Of a DNA stretch of 64,000 nt, positions 44,524 to 58,224 are shown in pieces; positions within the stretch are counted from its first letter, which is position 1; every line of letters begins with the position of its first letter. Made by a program: the position numbers and the translations under genes. Source of the DNA: Microvelia longipes (taxonomy: Eukaryota > Arthropoda > Insecta > Hemiptera > Veliidae); the NCBI GenBank assembly GCA_018340805.1, contig JACMZG010001870.1, forward strand, positions 15,218,992 through 15,282,991. The letters run 5' to 3'. The notes under the pieces are model-generated. The model did no database searches and had not been told where the DNA came from. It saw nothing but the letters and a program-made list of their open reading frames with translations.

Positions 44524-45010
44524 GGCTGGTTTTTAGGGAGTGAAAAGTGCATTTTTACTCCCTAAAAAGAGAAAAAAAGGAGAAAAATCAATTTTCACTC
44601 CATTGAGAATAAAATGTAACTTTTTCTCCCTTGGGAGTAAAAAGTGTTTCCTATTATTGGGGTTGGAACCAATTGTATCCATTTCACTTATCGGGGGGCA
44701 GCACCCCGAAAATTCATATGGGGGAAACCTAACCAAAAAATTTTAAATAAAATACAATGAAGCGTTTGAAAATATGAATGTATCAATAATTAACTGACAT
44801 CAAGGTCTGGAGATACAATTTTGTTTGAACCTTGGGAGTAAAATGCTATTTTTCTCCTCAATTGCCGTCCTCCGCTTCGCATTGTGACTTTATAGTCATA
44901 ACTCCCTTGGCTTTGCTTCGGGAGTCAAATGCTTTGGTTCCCTTGGCTTTTACCTTAGGAACCAACTAACTGCTTGGAAAAATAATAGCATTCTTTGTTC
45001 CCATGGTGTA
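44524..45010. repeat. Cluster of short hairpins with GGGAGT/ACTCCC words
   Basis: Successive stem-loops: TTTTTAGGGAGT..ACTCCCTAAAAA (44527-44568), GGTTGGAACC, CGGGG..CCCCG (44693-44710), GACTTTATAGTC, ACTCCC..GGGAGT (about 44901-44925) and GGTTCC..GGAACC (about 44936-44963). The last two share the loop word TTGGCTTT. The words GGGAGTAAAA and AAATGC recur between them. No coding frame explains the pattern. Confidence 0.7.
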
Positions 45011-45357
45011 TAAAACTATTACATGTTTATTGTATAAATATTCAGTTTAAACAGTTCTAAGCATAGAGATAATATTACTTAAGTCGCCCTATTAGTTGAA
45101 TTTTGAAATATCTAAAAGTAACATAAGCGCCTTCAATAATATTATTAGTATCATAGAAATTTTATTACTAGAGGGGTCTTATCGTTTGAATTTTAAAACA
45201 TCAAAAAGTAACATGAACACATTTGACTATTAATTAAATCAAATGAACAACACAGAATAGAAAAACTTATATTATGGGACCTTTAAAATACTAACCAAAA
45301 TACAATCAATGTGTGAAAAGCTGACATCAATTAATTTATTACAACCTTAACTCACTT

Positions 45358-45440
45358 ATTACACAGAGCCCTTAAAACGATGTTTTGGTCTCTCGATGTA
45401 TTGAGATAAGCTATGCCCCATCTATTAATATATCTCTATG
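45358..45440 (+). repeat. Dispersed repeat G, copy 2
   Basis: TGTATTGAGATAAGCTATGC, CCCATCTATTAATATATCTC. Preceded by TACACAGAGCCC as in copy 1. Confidence 0.6.
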
Positions 45441-45550
45441 ATTAGTATAATCAAATAATATAAACCTTTTGTTTTATCAGTGACCCCCCCCCCCTTTAAT
45501 AATCCATATCCTCCCCTCAATGACCCCAACCTATTATAAAAGCTTATTTT

Positions 45551-46037
45551 CTACATACACACAGCGTATTTAGCAGGTGATCGTATTCCATACGCATCTA
45601 ATACGATAAGGTCCTTGCACCGTATTTTTTTAGTCAGTGACATTACATGATAACTGATGCTGCCAAAACATCGCGTATTTTATTATGAAGGTTCACTTTT
45701 GGTTATAAAAAAGTTAAAAACAAAAAATATATTTAATGAAATTGTAATTTATTTACGTAATAATAAAGTTACAATAAAAAAATAATATTCCAAAAGTTAT
45801 TTCATGAAATCGGGAATATTTAAGTGAAATAAAAGTTCGACGAGAAGGTTATCCGTTAAATACGATCGACTCTGAAGGTACATAAAGCGTATCGGAGATC
45901 CATTTAGATTCCATCTCCCTAGTTCTAGTGTATCTGATGGGATTCCCTCCGCATGGTTCATACAGCTAATATTATCATATATTGAGATATCATACTTAAT
46001 ACGATCCGTGGATTTAAAAGTGTGTGTGAACGTACTA
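45551..46037. mobile_element. TIR element K, copy 2
   Basis: Co-linear with 14927-15422: AGCGTATTTAG, ATGATAACTGATGCTGCCAA, AAGTTCGACGAGAAGG, CCATTTAGATTCCATCTCCC, TCCGCATGGTTCATACAG, and the right TIR GTGTGTGTGAACGTACTA. The left TIR is decayed. Non-coding. Confidence 0.8.
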
Positions 46038-46167
46038 ATTTTTCCTTTGGAAATTCGCTATAAACAGAATGAATTACAGTTACTTGTATAATATAATGTT
46101 TATGCAACAAAACAAAACGCAAAAAGCCAACTTTGATTGATTTTTTATTATGATAAATCAATCTTAT

Positions 46168-46268
46168 CAGTAGGTTACATAGTACCCCAGAGAGCCCAAA
46201 ATAGATGTTTTAATCCTTTCAATGTATTGAGATAGGGTATGCCTTCTATAGTAATATATCTCTATGGT
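46168..46268 (+). repeat. Dispersed repeat G, copy 3
   Basis: AATGTATTGAGATAGGGTAT then GTAATATATCTCTATGGTGC. Lies 130 bp after element K. Confidence 0.65.
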
Positions 46269-47950
46269 GCTACAAGTATTGAAGTCAATAATTGTTATAT
46301 TTCTTCATCTTCATTAAACTAGCTATTGTTTAAAATTTGATAATTATATATATTGTTATTTTTCTTTAAAAATGTTTATATTTGTTGTTTAAATTTTTAG
46401 TTATACTTTAGGAATAGCTGTAAAAAGAATAAAAAATGTAATTGATAATTCCTTATATGAGTTACCATGTGCATAAACTGATATAGATTGATATTCATGT
46501 CTTAATTCATTAGGTTGTTAAAAAAATCTATAATATTTGTAATAAAAAGGAAACAATAGGTATAAGAAATATCCTAATTATGAAGTAATTAGCTCAAATT
46601 TTAATTATGCTTATTATTTCCAGATTTAATCTTTAAATTTTTTATACTTATTATACTTCTTTAGGGGAACACAAGTTATTTTAATAGTTTTATGAAATTG
46701 TCTTAGAAAACTCTTAGATTGCATTCTTTTGTTAGAAACAAAAATATAAGCCGGAGTTATTACAAAAGAAAATTACCAGTAACTTATTAGACTTACTAGC
46801 TACTTTAAATTTATTACATATAATATTGTTTTTTATGTTGAAATAATGTATTATTGCTGATTTCTCTGTATTATATAGTGCTTGGTACATTTTATTTTGA
46901 ATTTAAAGTCATCTAGAAGGACTGGTTCAAATTAAGCTAAAATATATTGCAGTTTTAATTGGCTACAAAAATTTTATATCAACCTTGATGGTATGAAAAA
47001 CATTTAGCTGCGTCATAAATTAGAAAGGCCATCTTTTGTGATGCCCACATTTATTATATTTTGTGGTTTTTTAATTTACTTTTGTGTCAGTTTGTTTAGG
47101 AACAAAAAAATAGTACCAAATAAACAATGAAAGACGTTATATGTTTGGTAATTTATTTTTAAATATATTTTGTTCTGTTTTTCTGGCGTCTTGTGTGTTT
47201 AGAATTGTTACAGTTAGTTTAGAGGGTAAGAGAAATACATATAAAACTGTCTCATTGCAAACAAAGACAGAGTATCATATTCTGTCTTTCTGCAATTAAG
47301 CAAGTTCTTTAGGTTTTACTAAATATCTCGTAAGAGTCTTTCATACTAATAAACTTGATAAAAAATTTACGAAAGATTGCCTCTATTACTGGACAAGAGG
47401 ATAGACATTACTAATGAAAATATACCAGTTTATCTTATACTGGTATCTTATGTCAGTAGACATACATATAAGTTTATCTTTAGAAACTAGATAAATTAAT
47501 TTATCAGCTACCAGCTCTCTTTTGTTAAATAATAGTTAAAAATAAGCTTAAAGGTATACATCAATAAAAAGAATATTAAAAAGGCATAATCATAAATAAT
47601 TAAATCCAAAATAATTTTTATGTACATAAGTATTTTATTTGTATTTTCTTGTAAATATTGTAAATAATGATTATTAAAAATAAGAATTAAAATATATAAT
47701 AACTGACATATTTAATTATCGATGGTAACGAATTAAAGTTTAGGAACCTATTAATTGTTATAATTTATAATGATTTTTGGTGAAATATTTTATTTTTTTG
47801 CGCTCTCCCAATACATCTGTGAAGAAATAGATAATGTTTTAATTTTGAAGAGGTTTGTTTGTAAATCCTGGAGTTATAGATGATCATGGCAAATATAAAG
47901 AATATATAAACAAAGGTGTTTATTATATTAGTTTGGGGGATATTTTTTTT
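46269..47950. other. Intergenic DNA
   Basis: AT-rich, no gene or repeat family recognised. A GGGGGATAT..ATATACTCCCCC stem lies at about 47934-47963. Confidence 0.4.
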
Positions 47951-47989
47951 ATATACTCCCCCAGCTTTTTCATAAGCTCAAATCACTGC

Positions 47990-50900
47990 CATTAATGGGT
48001 TCCATCCCAGGCCTCCCCAGAGCAGCCTGCAGCTAGAAAAAAAACACACTTTTTGTACACTTCCGAGTCTATAAAGCACACCAACTAAAAAAATTATAAC
48101 AGAATGATAACAAGTGTAGTATACCCAAAGAAAACAAAAAATTTTCTATCATTCCCACTTTTTACCTACATCGCTTTATAAAATAAAAGACCACGATATA
48201 ATGAGAGAGAGAATAAAAGTATAAATAAAAAAGAATATAAATAGAGGAAATATAGAAAGAGGACACAGTATTCAGAATGGAGCAAGGAAGATGTTCTATT
48301 CAAAAATGAAATATCTTCTCCAATATATCTTTAAATAAATCGGATTGATCATAATATAAAAAAATATTTCGACCCTTCGATAAACAAAATAATTGATTCT
48401 ATAACAATTAATAGTATTACACAACAATAAGTTGTGTAATTTTAAATTAATTGTTTTGTGTTACCACCCTCATACATACTGAGAGAAAAACCTGGACATA
48501 TCCTTTTTAAACACAATGACAAAAAACGTAGGCATGTGTCTATATATTATAAGTCTAGCATTGGCGACACCACTAATAGAGAGAAGTAGGAGTAAAGAAT
48601 AACAATTACCAAAACAAATTCCACCACACTCCCCGTCTAATCTACAAACCTCCACACCCTGACTCTCCTACTCCTCAAAATCATCACCCCCTTCCTACAC
48701 CAATCTGCCCATTCTTCCTCCCAAGAATTTAAATCAAAAAGAAAAAAGAGAAAAAGATTAAAATTGATATGATAAAAAGAGGGAAAGAGTTGTATATTAA
48801 AAACACTTCTATTGTCTTTGGATTGAACACACCAAAATTGTCTGTGAGCTATCGCGCGACGGCTCTCAGATATATTAAAGACTATGGGTTGATACGGGAA
48901 TGTAGGTAGACCATGCTGCTTGAGATTTATGTGGTTGGTTGCACAAAAAATGCTTTTTTATATACCTAAAAATACCTTACCTAGTTTCCACTAAAGATAC
49001 CCAAAAACAAGAAAAATGGAATCTTGTTAGTTTTAAATTTAAAAGCTATAGTAATAAAGAACTTGAACATAAAAATCTCAAGGCACAAACCGTCACAAAT
49101 AATAGACTTAGAGATTGTCGATAGGCTTAGAAGTCCAATAACCCTCCTTGTGGCTAACGTAATACATATACATAAAGGTGCCACAAAAATACAATCTTCA
49201 AGATAGAGGACTGAGAATGCTCACACCCGCGCCAAAGAATTTAGGGAAAATATACAACAATAGATCGTCAAAAGGGGCAATTGAGGAAACAGCACAGAAA
49301 CTCACCTTTGTGAAAACAACAACAAATTAAGATAGGGGAATAAATTCGGCTGTACTCATGTCTCTCCATGAGTACACGAGTAATAATTATGGTTATTAAC
49401 TAGTTCTAATTATATAAGAATGACACAAACCTAATATGTATTGCTTTTAACTCCCCGCATTATATAGATATTGGTTCACAACAGTTATGAAAGAAAGGAT
49501 AAAAAACAGAGAATAATAAAACAATACACTTACTGTAGAGAGCGACAAACTTACAAAGCGGAGGAGAAGATGCCATAATTCAAATCTTAGTTTGGGTTCC
49601 AATAATCTAATTCTGGGCCATAGATCATATCCGGAAAAATCTATCCAATATGCTCTTCGTTCAATAAAAATAAATACACTGAAGAGCACATAAAAAAATA
49701 GCCAGAATGTATATGCATCATGCAACTACTAACGGCCATAACATAACCAATGTCGCCAAACGGGATCACTCCCGGCCATAATCATGCCTGTCGATTCATA
49801 TAATAATACTAAGAGAAACATAAAACAAATACTGCCTGTGCCAAATGTAAACTGCCAAATCTCAATACCGTGCTCATAATGATTAACACATGAGACCCAT
49901 ATGAAAACTTCCCATTAACCTAGTTTCCTCATAAATAATAACACACTAAGAGGCCAATAAAATCAATAGCACACCATGGCTCATAATAGATAACTAAAAT
50001 GAAGGAGAGCAAACACCTACATCAGAGGAGAAAGCATAGTGTTAACATAATATTATCATTACACTAGAGCGACCATGAACCCACCTCCTCTTGCGTCTTC
50101 TATATAACGCATGTAATGATGAACACAAACACGGGCAGCTTGACCAAAACGAGCTCCCGAATTTTATAATTTATTACCCGCAATGGACCCTTCAACATTA
50201 AAGATCCAATCATTAGAAATTCAATACTTTCCTGGTAATAATTGTATGTTGACTTACCACGAAAGATAAAAAAATATAAAGTGGGTATATTTACTATAAC
50301 CTAAAGATGTATATCATTCTAACGAATATAATATTTTTATAACAATTACATTATATCAAATATTAATATTCCCAAATAATATATTAAATAACATAAGGAA
50401 AAAATAACAATAGTATATACTAACATCGAATTAATTGTTGGTGATGAGACACAAAATATAAAATGATTTATACCACACTATGAATAATAAAACCTCATAA
50501 TACCATCTCTCTTTGTAGATGTGGCTGTGGTGGTTGTCTATAGCTGACATTGTCTTAAATGACTTTTAAATATAATCGCGAGAGTATAGGATAGAAAAGG
50601 ATAACAGAAAGTGAATGGTTAAATTTGCAAATCTCTTACACTTCTTTATAAAGTCATATTTAATAGTTAGAGTTATAACCAAGAGATTGAAGATGCACAC
50701 GATATACAATACATATAAGAAATCGCACCCCTTATGATAAAAATAAAAGTCAACAAGATTTCAGTTGAAAAAAAGTAAACTTCCTGCGGCGCGAGATCCT
50801 ACATTAAATTGCTATTTTTGTTTGTTTAATTATTCATGTAATTAGAATTACTTCAAAATTAAAAGCTCATTGAAGACAAAATGAAGTTGCGAACCATAGA

Positions 50901-53900
50901 AATTATGTTCACACAAGAGCGAAGTAGAACTTAATATATTAAACGAATTTATAGAACTCCTCCTACAATTAATTGAAACTGGACCCCTACCACCACTAAT
51001 ACTTCTCTGTTCACATAGTCAAGCCAAGTATTGTGTTTAACCTTAAATTTTTATTCCCAGCCCGCACGCCTACTAAAGAAAATGATCTAGGTTGAAAAAT
51101 TCTAGGAACAGTAAAAAATTCGTTTGATAAAGACCTTGGGGGTTAATTATGGTTTCCAAAATCGGAACATTACACACCCATATATCTTCACAAAAATATC
51201 AGTTACGTTCCCCCCTCATCCTCTGTGACCGTCTTCGTTACTTCTTTGCCGCCTCTTCGTTAAAAAACAGCCTGAATAGAAAATAATTTTATATATCTTG
51301 AACAACTTGTCGCTGTTTCCCAATCTACCTATCAGGACCCCCCCTTGCTTACTAAACACATATCAAATTTTTAAAAAGACACACGATATATATATTAAAA
51401 AATAAAACAATATTAGTATACTTCTGAGAATTATCTATATATAAGGGTTATACAGTAGATGCCAGGAAATCCGCTCACGAACTCTATTGAATATATTTTC
51501 GTGATTCTCTCCCTAACATAATGCCACTTCCACTAGTACAAATTACGATAAAAAAATTACTGGTACTAAGTCCCATATCCTTCAGGAGACAGAAAAAGCT
51601 TAAACGATATATTTATAAGAATGGTTTTGCTTGATCAATTACTGGCGCTAAAAGAGCTTCTTAGAATAAAAGTAATTGTCCAGGAAAGGACAACTAGACT
51701 TATAGATTGAACTTTGTAAATGCGACGATCAAATATAATATACAATTCACGGAAATACCTCGCTGGATAGCTTAAAAATCGATGTATATGACCACATAGA
51801 TGATTCTGCGAAACACAACAATAAACAGAATTCGGAATTTGCGCTTACTATTATGTAACCTTGGATAAAATTATCTGGCTCAGCCAATCAGTATGTCAAT
51901 ATTTAACCACAAAATGATTAATTGTTTACCCTCCGCCGCATCGCGTGGTGTAAAGATTGATATACTTTCGTCTTATCTTCTTCTCTCAAGGCGGCGTGTC
52001 TTCTAATTATGTTTATATGACTACTAAATGCGGCAACAAATCATAATAACGAAACTGGCAGTCGCGGTCAATGGAGCAAAGATAACAAAACGACAAACAC
52101 GGATAAAAATCACTTTTACGACGCGGGGAAATAGTGTAAGGAACCAGAGTAGGGTTATGGGGACCATAAGAGAATTGTGGTGAGAGGTATCGTTCCAGTT
52201 CGACATAACAATTCATATAGACCAGACCAACTACCCATTAATATTTACCACACGCTACGTACAAGCTTGAGGTTGTGTAGTGTCGGGTATTGACTAGTAG
52301 CCCATTAGAGATTTATTAGTTATACCTCCCTGTTTACCACCACGTCTCACGTTATAAATAGTTTGAAAAAAATAATTATTAAGATAATAACAAAAGTTAG
52401 AGACTAATGTGATAATAAGAAAATGTTCGTTATATATTTTTTCCCTTCACCTCTCTCCCTGTCACATAACCACACACCAAATATACTTAATTTAATTAAT
52501 GTATGTCACCAAAAATTTAAAAAATCTTATGAAATATGTATAAAATTAGAAACAACTTAATCAAAATCGAGAAGCTGGCATAGCTCTCTATTTAATATGT
52601 TTCAACAATATTCATTTACGCACGATATAAAAAAATATTATAAAAGTTTTTGAGGCTATCCAAGAGAGAGTAGTTAAATAATCGCTTAAGAAAAAATAAA
52701 ATATAAAATATAAAATGTAACAATAAAAACATTTTTTAAAATGAATATAGAGATGATAGTGTTTTCTGACTGAGAAGTTTTTCCCAAGCGAAGAGATATA
52801 ATTATAGAGAAAAACACTAATACCACCTCCTAGATATATAAACAAACATTATATAGAAAAATTACAATTAAAACTAAAATTATATATGAGTATTAATTTC
52901 GCATTTCTTTTACCCTTTCGCAATTATATTGCTACATCTAAATAATATGTTATCGTGGAGCCACTTCACAATATCTAATGAGCAATTCAGTAGCAATATT
53001 ATATATCCATTAGTAAAACTAACTAGAAAGAGACAATAACAAATTAAAAATAAACACAATAAGAAAAGCAGGCTCTTGCTACAGGGACGTCCTATATTCC
53101 CCCCACCGCCACCCCCTGGTTATATTATGAGGTATTACCTAACTTCAAGAAATTTATCCTCTAGTGTAAGAGGGAATATTAATAAAAACGACTCAATCAT
53201 ACCATAATGTCGGACTTTTAATCGTAACAATTGATAATGTTAATCAAATAATGATCCACTCCTCCACTATTAAATCGTTCTATGTGGAATCTACTCCAGC
53301 AACCGCGCGTTTACAGTGCATGATACACCTCCACCCCCCCTTCTCCCCCACTTAACCCTCGCCTTGTCAATTGTGTAGCTACCAACACATTGAGTAACCT
53401 ACGCCGCGCCTCTCCCCAAGTTTGGGGCCTTTAAGTCGTATCTACCAAGAGCTAATGACTAATTATAAATTTATCCGCAATCAGATTGCAAAAAAGTGTG
53501 TTTTTCTACGATTAACTTTAATTCAAAATGAGCAATACCATAATATGAATAATTTTAAAAACTAACACACTTGTAAAACATTTTAAATAACAACTTCATT
53601 CCGGATATTCATAAAATGCTATCGTGAACATAAATATAACTAACTTTTTATTCTCTAACACTATTACAACCCCACCTGTAAAATTTTGTATCAACAAAGC
53701 CATTATATTACATCATCCCTCTAACTCGCTTCTAATAGAGCTAATGGCCCCCCCGCCCACAACAAATCTAATGTATCTTACCTTCCCTTAATTCCAGGGG
53801 CCCCTTTTTTACAGGAGATTAAATTAAGCGTAATATAAATTATTATAATTAATCATACTTGGCCCACTAAGTGAATAAGCAAAATAGGCTTCCCAAACGC

Positions 53901-56900
53901 CCTTCTCGTGCTTTTTCTCTCGATAATCTTGTTGGAAATTTACAAATAAAAAGAAAACAATATACCAAAACAGAAATATGATTCACACTTTCACACAAGG
54001 CGCACCCACGTATGTCTTCGTGTGACAAAATAAAAAAAGATCTTCGCGCGACACCCTCACACACTTTTACTTACACAAAAGTGGGGTATTTTGCTACACC
54101 CAGCTCAATATAACGTTTTTTTAATGATTCCATAATATCATTGTCACGCCCTCCACCACACTTGTAAATCCAAAGTTATCGTAAATAAACAACTACCTTA
54201 GACAATTCTATTGCTGCCACTAGGAAGCACGCATTATTGACCAAAAATATAGATTAGTTAGTTTAATGCTCCTGGTTAGTCGACTTAGTGGGGGGTAGAA
54301 ATCTAATCGGGCACCCATTCAAGGCACACGATAGGAGCATCCATAGAAGCAGAATTATTCCGGATGATTTTATAAATAGAAACACTTTCCGGTGTGGTGG
54401 AACCAAAACGACACCTGAAAAATTTATATTAAATAGCTCGAGTATAACTGAGATTGAACATACATTATTGATTACAGTAAAATTATCGAAAGAGGCATAT
54501 CAATTTACTTATTGAGGTCCTAAAATGCAATAATGATAAGAGGCCTTTATAGTAATACTATTGTTCACAGGCTCACGAGACCTTGTAACACCCTCCTATT
54601 CTAGAGACCTGAGCTCGAGGAGAAGGATTTATGAGATATGCCACATATTCCAACTGCGAGGAAAAAGCAATTCGTGGGTATAAAACAAAACAAATATTAA
54701 TAATTCATAACAAGGTGGAAGCACCAAACATAAGTCCCTCTTCTCTGTAAATTTTGAAACAACATACAGAGCGATAGACTAGATATAGTAATATGTGGGA
54801 TACATTGTGTTAATGGAACCTATTCTTGCGTCGGTACGAAAGTTAACTTATACGGGTTCCCATCCCAAAAACCACGAAATTACAGTATTAGTATTTTGAC
54901 CATCTTCACTCAAAATATAGCCCCTAAAAAAGTATATAATAGCTTTATTAATATTCTGTATGGTTGGCTAATAAGAAACAAACAAAAAATACATATCATT
55001 AACATTAACCCTTATTATCAACAGATAATGATATATCACTAATTATGGACTTTCAAAGCATAAAATATTTAATCTAGTAAAAAAGAGTAACACAAATATT
55101 TTTTAAATATTTTTTTCTAAATTGAAATATGAGGATAAATATAAATAATTTCTGAGTCAAAAAAATACAAATAATATAGGGATTTATACACTACTTAGAA
55201 GAATTATCTAATGTCCAACAATTACTAAGCTTACATATTGTCGATGTTAAAATCGTCTATTTTAACACTCAGGACACAATGCACAAATGTCTTATAAAAA
55301 TTATTGCAATGGGCAAAAATGTCATTGAGTGAGCAAATAGAGATCACACATCAAGAAACTTCACACAAAAAGAGTATGTGCCTTTCTAATTTACTTTGTT
55401 TTTAATAGGTCCGCATCAAATATGTATAATTTTGTTATTTGATCTAATTATCTTTAACACGTAACGCCCCCTCATAAAATTAAGAATGATAAGACATAAG
55501 GCAACATGTGAAACCTACAGCGCAACACAGCACTCGCCGCTTGTCGAGTACTCGTACACTCTCGCTCTTGTCGCATTTATTAGTTGGTTCCAATTTATAT
55601 TAATAATTTTGAACATTCGCTATAAAAAATTTTTATAAACTTAAAAACGTCGTTGAATCCATCTCCAGCACCATAATCAAATCAGGTTCTTTTTAAATAT
55701 ATCTATTACCGCAAGGACACTAAAATACCTATAAGCCTTAATAACTCTATACAAATCATATTTATTATAACAAAATAACTCAATAACACAAAATTCCTCC
55801 TCGCTCATCTCGCTATCACAGTATACACATATTTATGAAAAATTCCCCAACAATACACAGTTTTAAAATAAATACCAACATTTGGGATATTATTATTAAA
55901 TAATGTTTAAAAATTAAAATACATTTAAACATTGGCACCCCCTTAAAAAAAATGTTTTGTCTTCCCCAAATATAAAACAACAAGCAACCATCTTTAGCCC
56001 CCCTTATTAAAATGCAAAAACACTATAAAAAACATAATTTTTAATAAACCAAATATAAAAAATCCCCCCCAAAAGAATTAAAAAACTCACCTACACTACA
56101 CCTTAAAAAAATTTGCCATATATATATTATAAATGACAATTTGGAATAAAAAACTTCCTATTAGGCGTTAAGGCGAAAATAAACTATACTCTATATAATT
56201 AATTATTTTTTAAATAAACTATAAGTATCCTTCTTTGCCAGATGCAACAACCAAAACGTCCACCCTCGCGCAGCCCCGCACGCACCTCACACACCAGAAA
56301 CTAAATATGTACCTACACTGCTTCCTCACATCCCCCCATTGTAGCTGAATTTTTTTTTCCTAATTTTCTTTACGTCGAGCTGGGACCCACCAAAAAAATC
56401 TCCATTTAACACAAAAAGTATACATGCAGAGTATATATCATTAATTCTAGCGTTAAAAAATTAAGCAAAAGGGCCGAGTTGACTCTCACCTCCCTTGCCG
56501 CGCGTCACCGCGTAGACATAAGGTAGGGTTTAGTATAATCATAATAACTGCCCTCCGTAGCCCGTCCAGTATAGTAACTGGAGGACTAATTGGTACCATG
56601 TATGGTCCGGTGATTATCATAACCCGCGAGGCTAAATGACTCAGCTGATCACACGCCTAATCATGATATAGTAAAAGAATTTCGCCACTTTAAGCTGGCT
56701 TCTCTGAGCATAGAAAATGAATAGAAAACAACAACAACACAGAAGTAGGAGTCTCACAGAGACAAGAGGAGAACGAATAAACCCTGAAGGCCGAAATGTT
56801 GCTCAAATAACGGGCATTAAATTTATTATTATAGTATTCCCCATACATATATCTGTCATTTTGTAAAATAGTTATTTATGAATAATATAACAAGTATAAA

Positions 56901-57330
56901 ATAGTCTGAAACTATCTTTTTTCGTAGAAACATAATTATTTAAAACCAAGGTTTCGACCACCTTATTTCGTCTCATATACACAAACACTTAGCAAAAGAC
57001 ACACACTACATTATATTTTTTCAACTCTACCTTTGTGGCGGCGCGTTAAATAACATAACACAAGTACACACGAACCAATACACACCCATAAACCCCAAAA
57101 CAATAAATACTAAACATATAAAAAAAGAGTAGGACTAAAGATGGTGAGAACCTTTAACATACACAAACATAAAAACACAATAATTCTTACTAACCCTCCC
57201 CATCCTCAAAAAAACCTTAAATTTACTATTGATTGAGAGTTATGCTTCAGTGAAATTATATATCCTTGGAAGTTAACCCATCTTAATAATTCGACGGTGT
57301 TTGAGTTCCAAATGCAAGCAATAGAACCTT
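47990..57330. other. Long featureless AT-rich stretch, A/C-biased
   Basis: Over 9 kb I find no RepA, microsatellite, palindrome or gene. Open frames are all short (largest 92 codons at 49447-49725, hydrophobic, unrecognised). The text is rich in AACA/ACAC/CCCC words on this strand and looks different from both flanks. It may be old unique DNA or poorly corrected consensus. Confidence 0.45.
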
Positions 57331-57332
57331 AT

Positions 57333-57432
57333 TAGTAATGTCTATGTCCAAAAACACGCTTCAAGTCTCTAAATGTATTGAGATAGGGTATGCTCCCTCT
57401 AGTAATATATCTAGCATACATCTATGCTAAAA
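57333..57432 (+). repeat. Dispersed repeat G, copy 4
   Basis: AATGTATTGAGATAGGGTAT, GCTCCCTCTAGTAATATATC. Marks the return of recognisable repeats after the featureless stretch. Confidence 0.65.
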
Positions 57433-57519
57433 TTAAAATCTAAGTCATTATGGCCTGGCCCTAAGAGACACCAATCCCCAAAAAATGTCTTGTATTTTTT
57501 TGTTGCAACTTATTTACCG

Positions 57520-57680
57520 CGGCGGATCACAAACGAGAGACCTTCGGCCTCTAGACTGCTCCGTGGCGTTGGTGCTTTGGTCGCTTTGCGGCTCCCAAAT
57601 TACTTCCAAAATTTCCAAATTACTAGTTTATCATATTACTAAATTGTCATATTACTAATTTGTGATATTACTAGTTTATA
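57520..57680. repeat. GC-rich hairpin block followed by ~17-bp tandem repeat
   Basis: 57520-57600 has GC-rich stems such as GAGACC-TTC-GGCCTC. 57610-57680 has about four diverged copies of ATATTACTAATTTGTC. Confidence 0.5.
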
Positions 57681-58164
57681 TAAGTGGCAAAGAAACAACG
57701 GATTTTGGGTGCTATCCAGCTTAATGGAGAGCATCTCGAACTTTGGGTCCATCATCGGGTTAAAATTCAGTTTTCTCCATGTTTTTCCAAAAAAAAAATC
57801 CTTCCAACATCAATTTCTAACACCTTAATTTTATGATGATATACTAGATCAGCAATAAATCAGTGTATTTCACAACGATTAGTATAACTTTTAACAAAAT
57901 GGAAGCAAGTGCTGCTCTACTGCTTTATTTCAGAACCCCCAAGTGCTTATCCTTATCACTTGTTATCAACTATTTTTGAATTTATTTTATTTATTTATAA
58001 AATGATGAAATATAACGATATTAGAGAAATCATATTGTTAAAAAATGTCTGTTATAATTTAGTTCAACAGTTATTCTTTTAATTAAAAACTATTGGTGAA
58101 GTTAAAGTATGTACTTTTAAATATTTTTAAATTAGTTAAAAAACCTCTAACCTGAAATTTATTT

Positions 58165-58184
58165 CAGCTGCCTTCAGGCAGCTG
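58165..58184. repeat. Perfect hairpin 41 bp upstream of NDUFAF2 start
   Basis: CAGCTGCC-TTCA-GGCAGCTG. It probably lies in the 5' UTR. A splice-acceptor-like TTTATTTCAG overlaps its left side. Confidence 0.8.
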
Positions 58185-58224
58185 GTTTCAATACATAATA
58201 ATAGTTACTAAACTTTTTACAAGA

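Noticed and set aside
49447..49725. Hydrophobic 92-codon - strand frame as a membrane protein
   Set aside because: AT-rich codons give hydrophobic peptides by chance. No conserved features and no gene context.
57424..57642. 72-codon + frame across the GC-rich hairpin block
   Set aside because: Formed by palindromic GC-rich sequence and a tandem repeat. Not a recognised protein.
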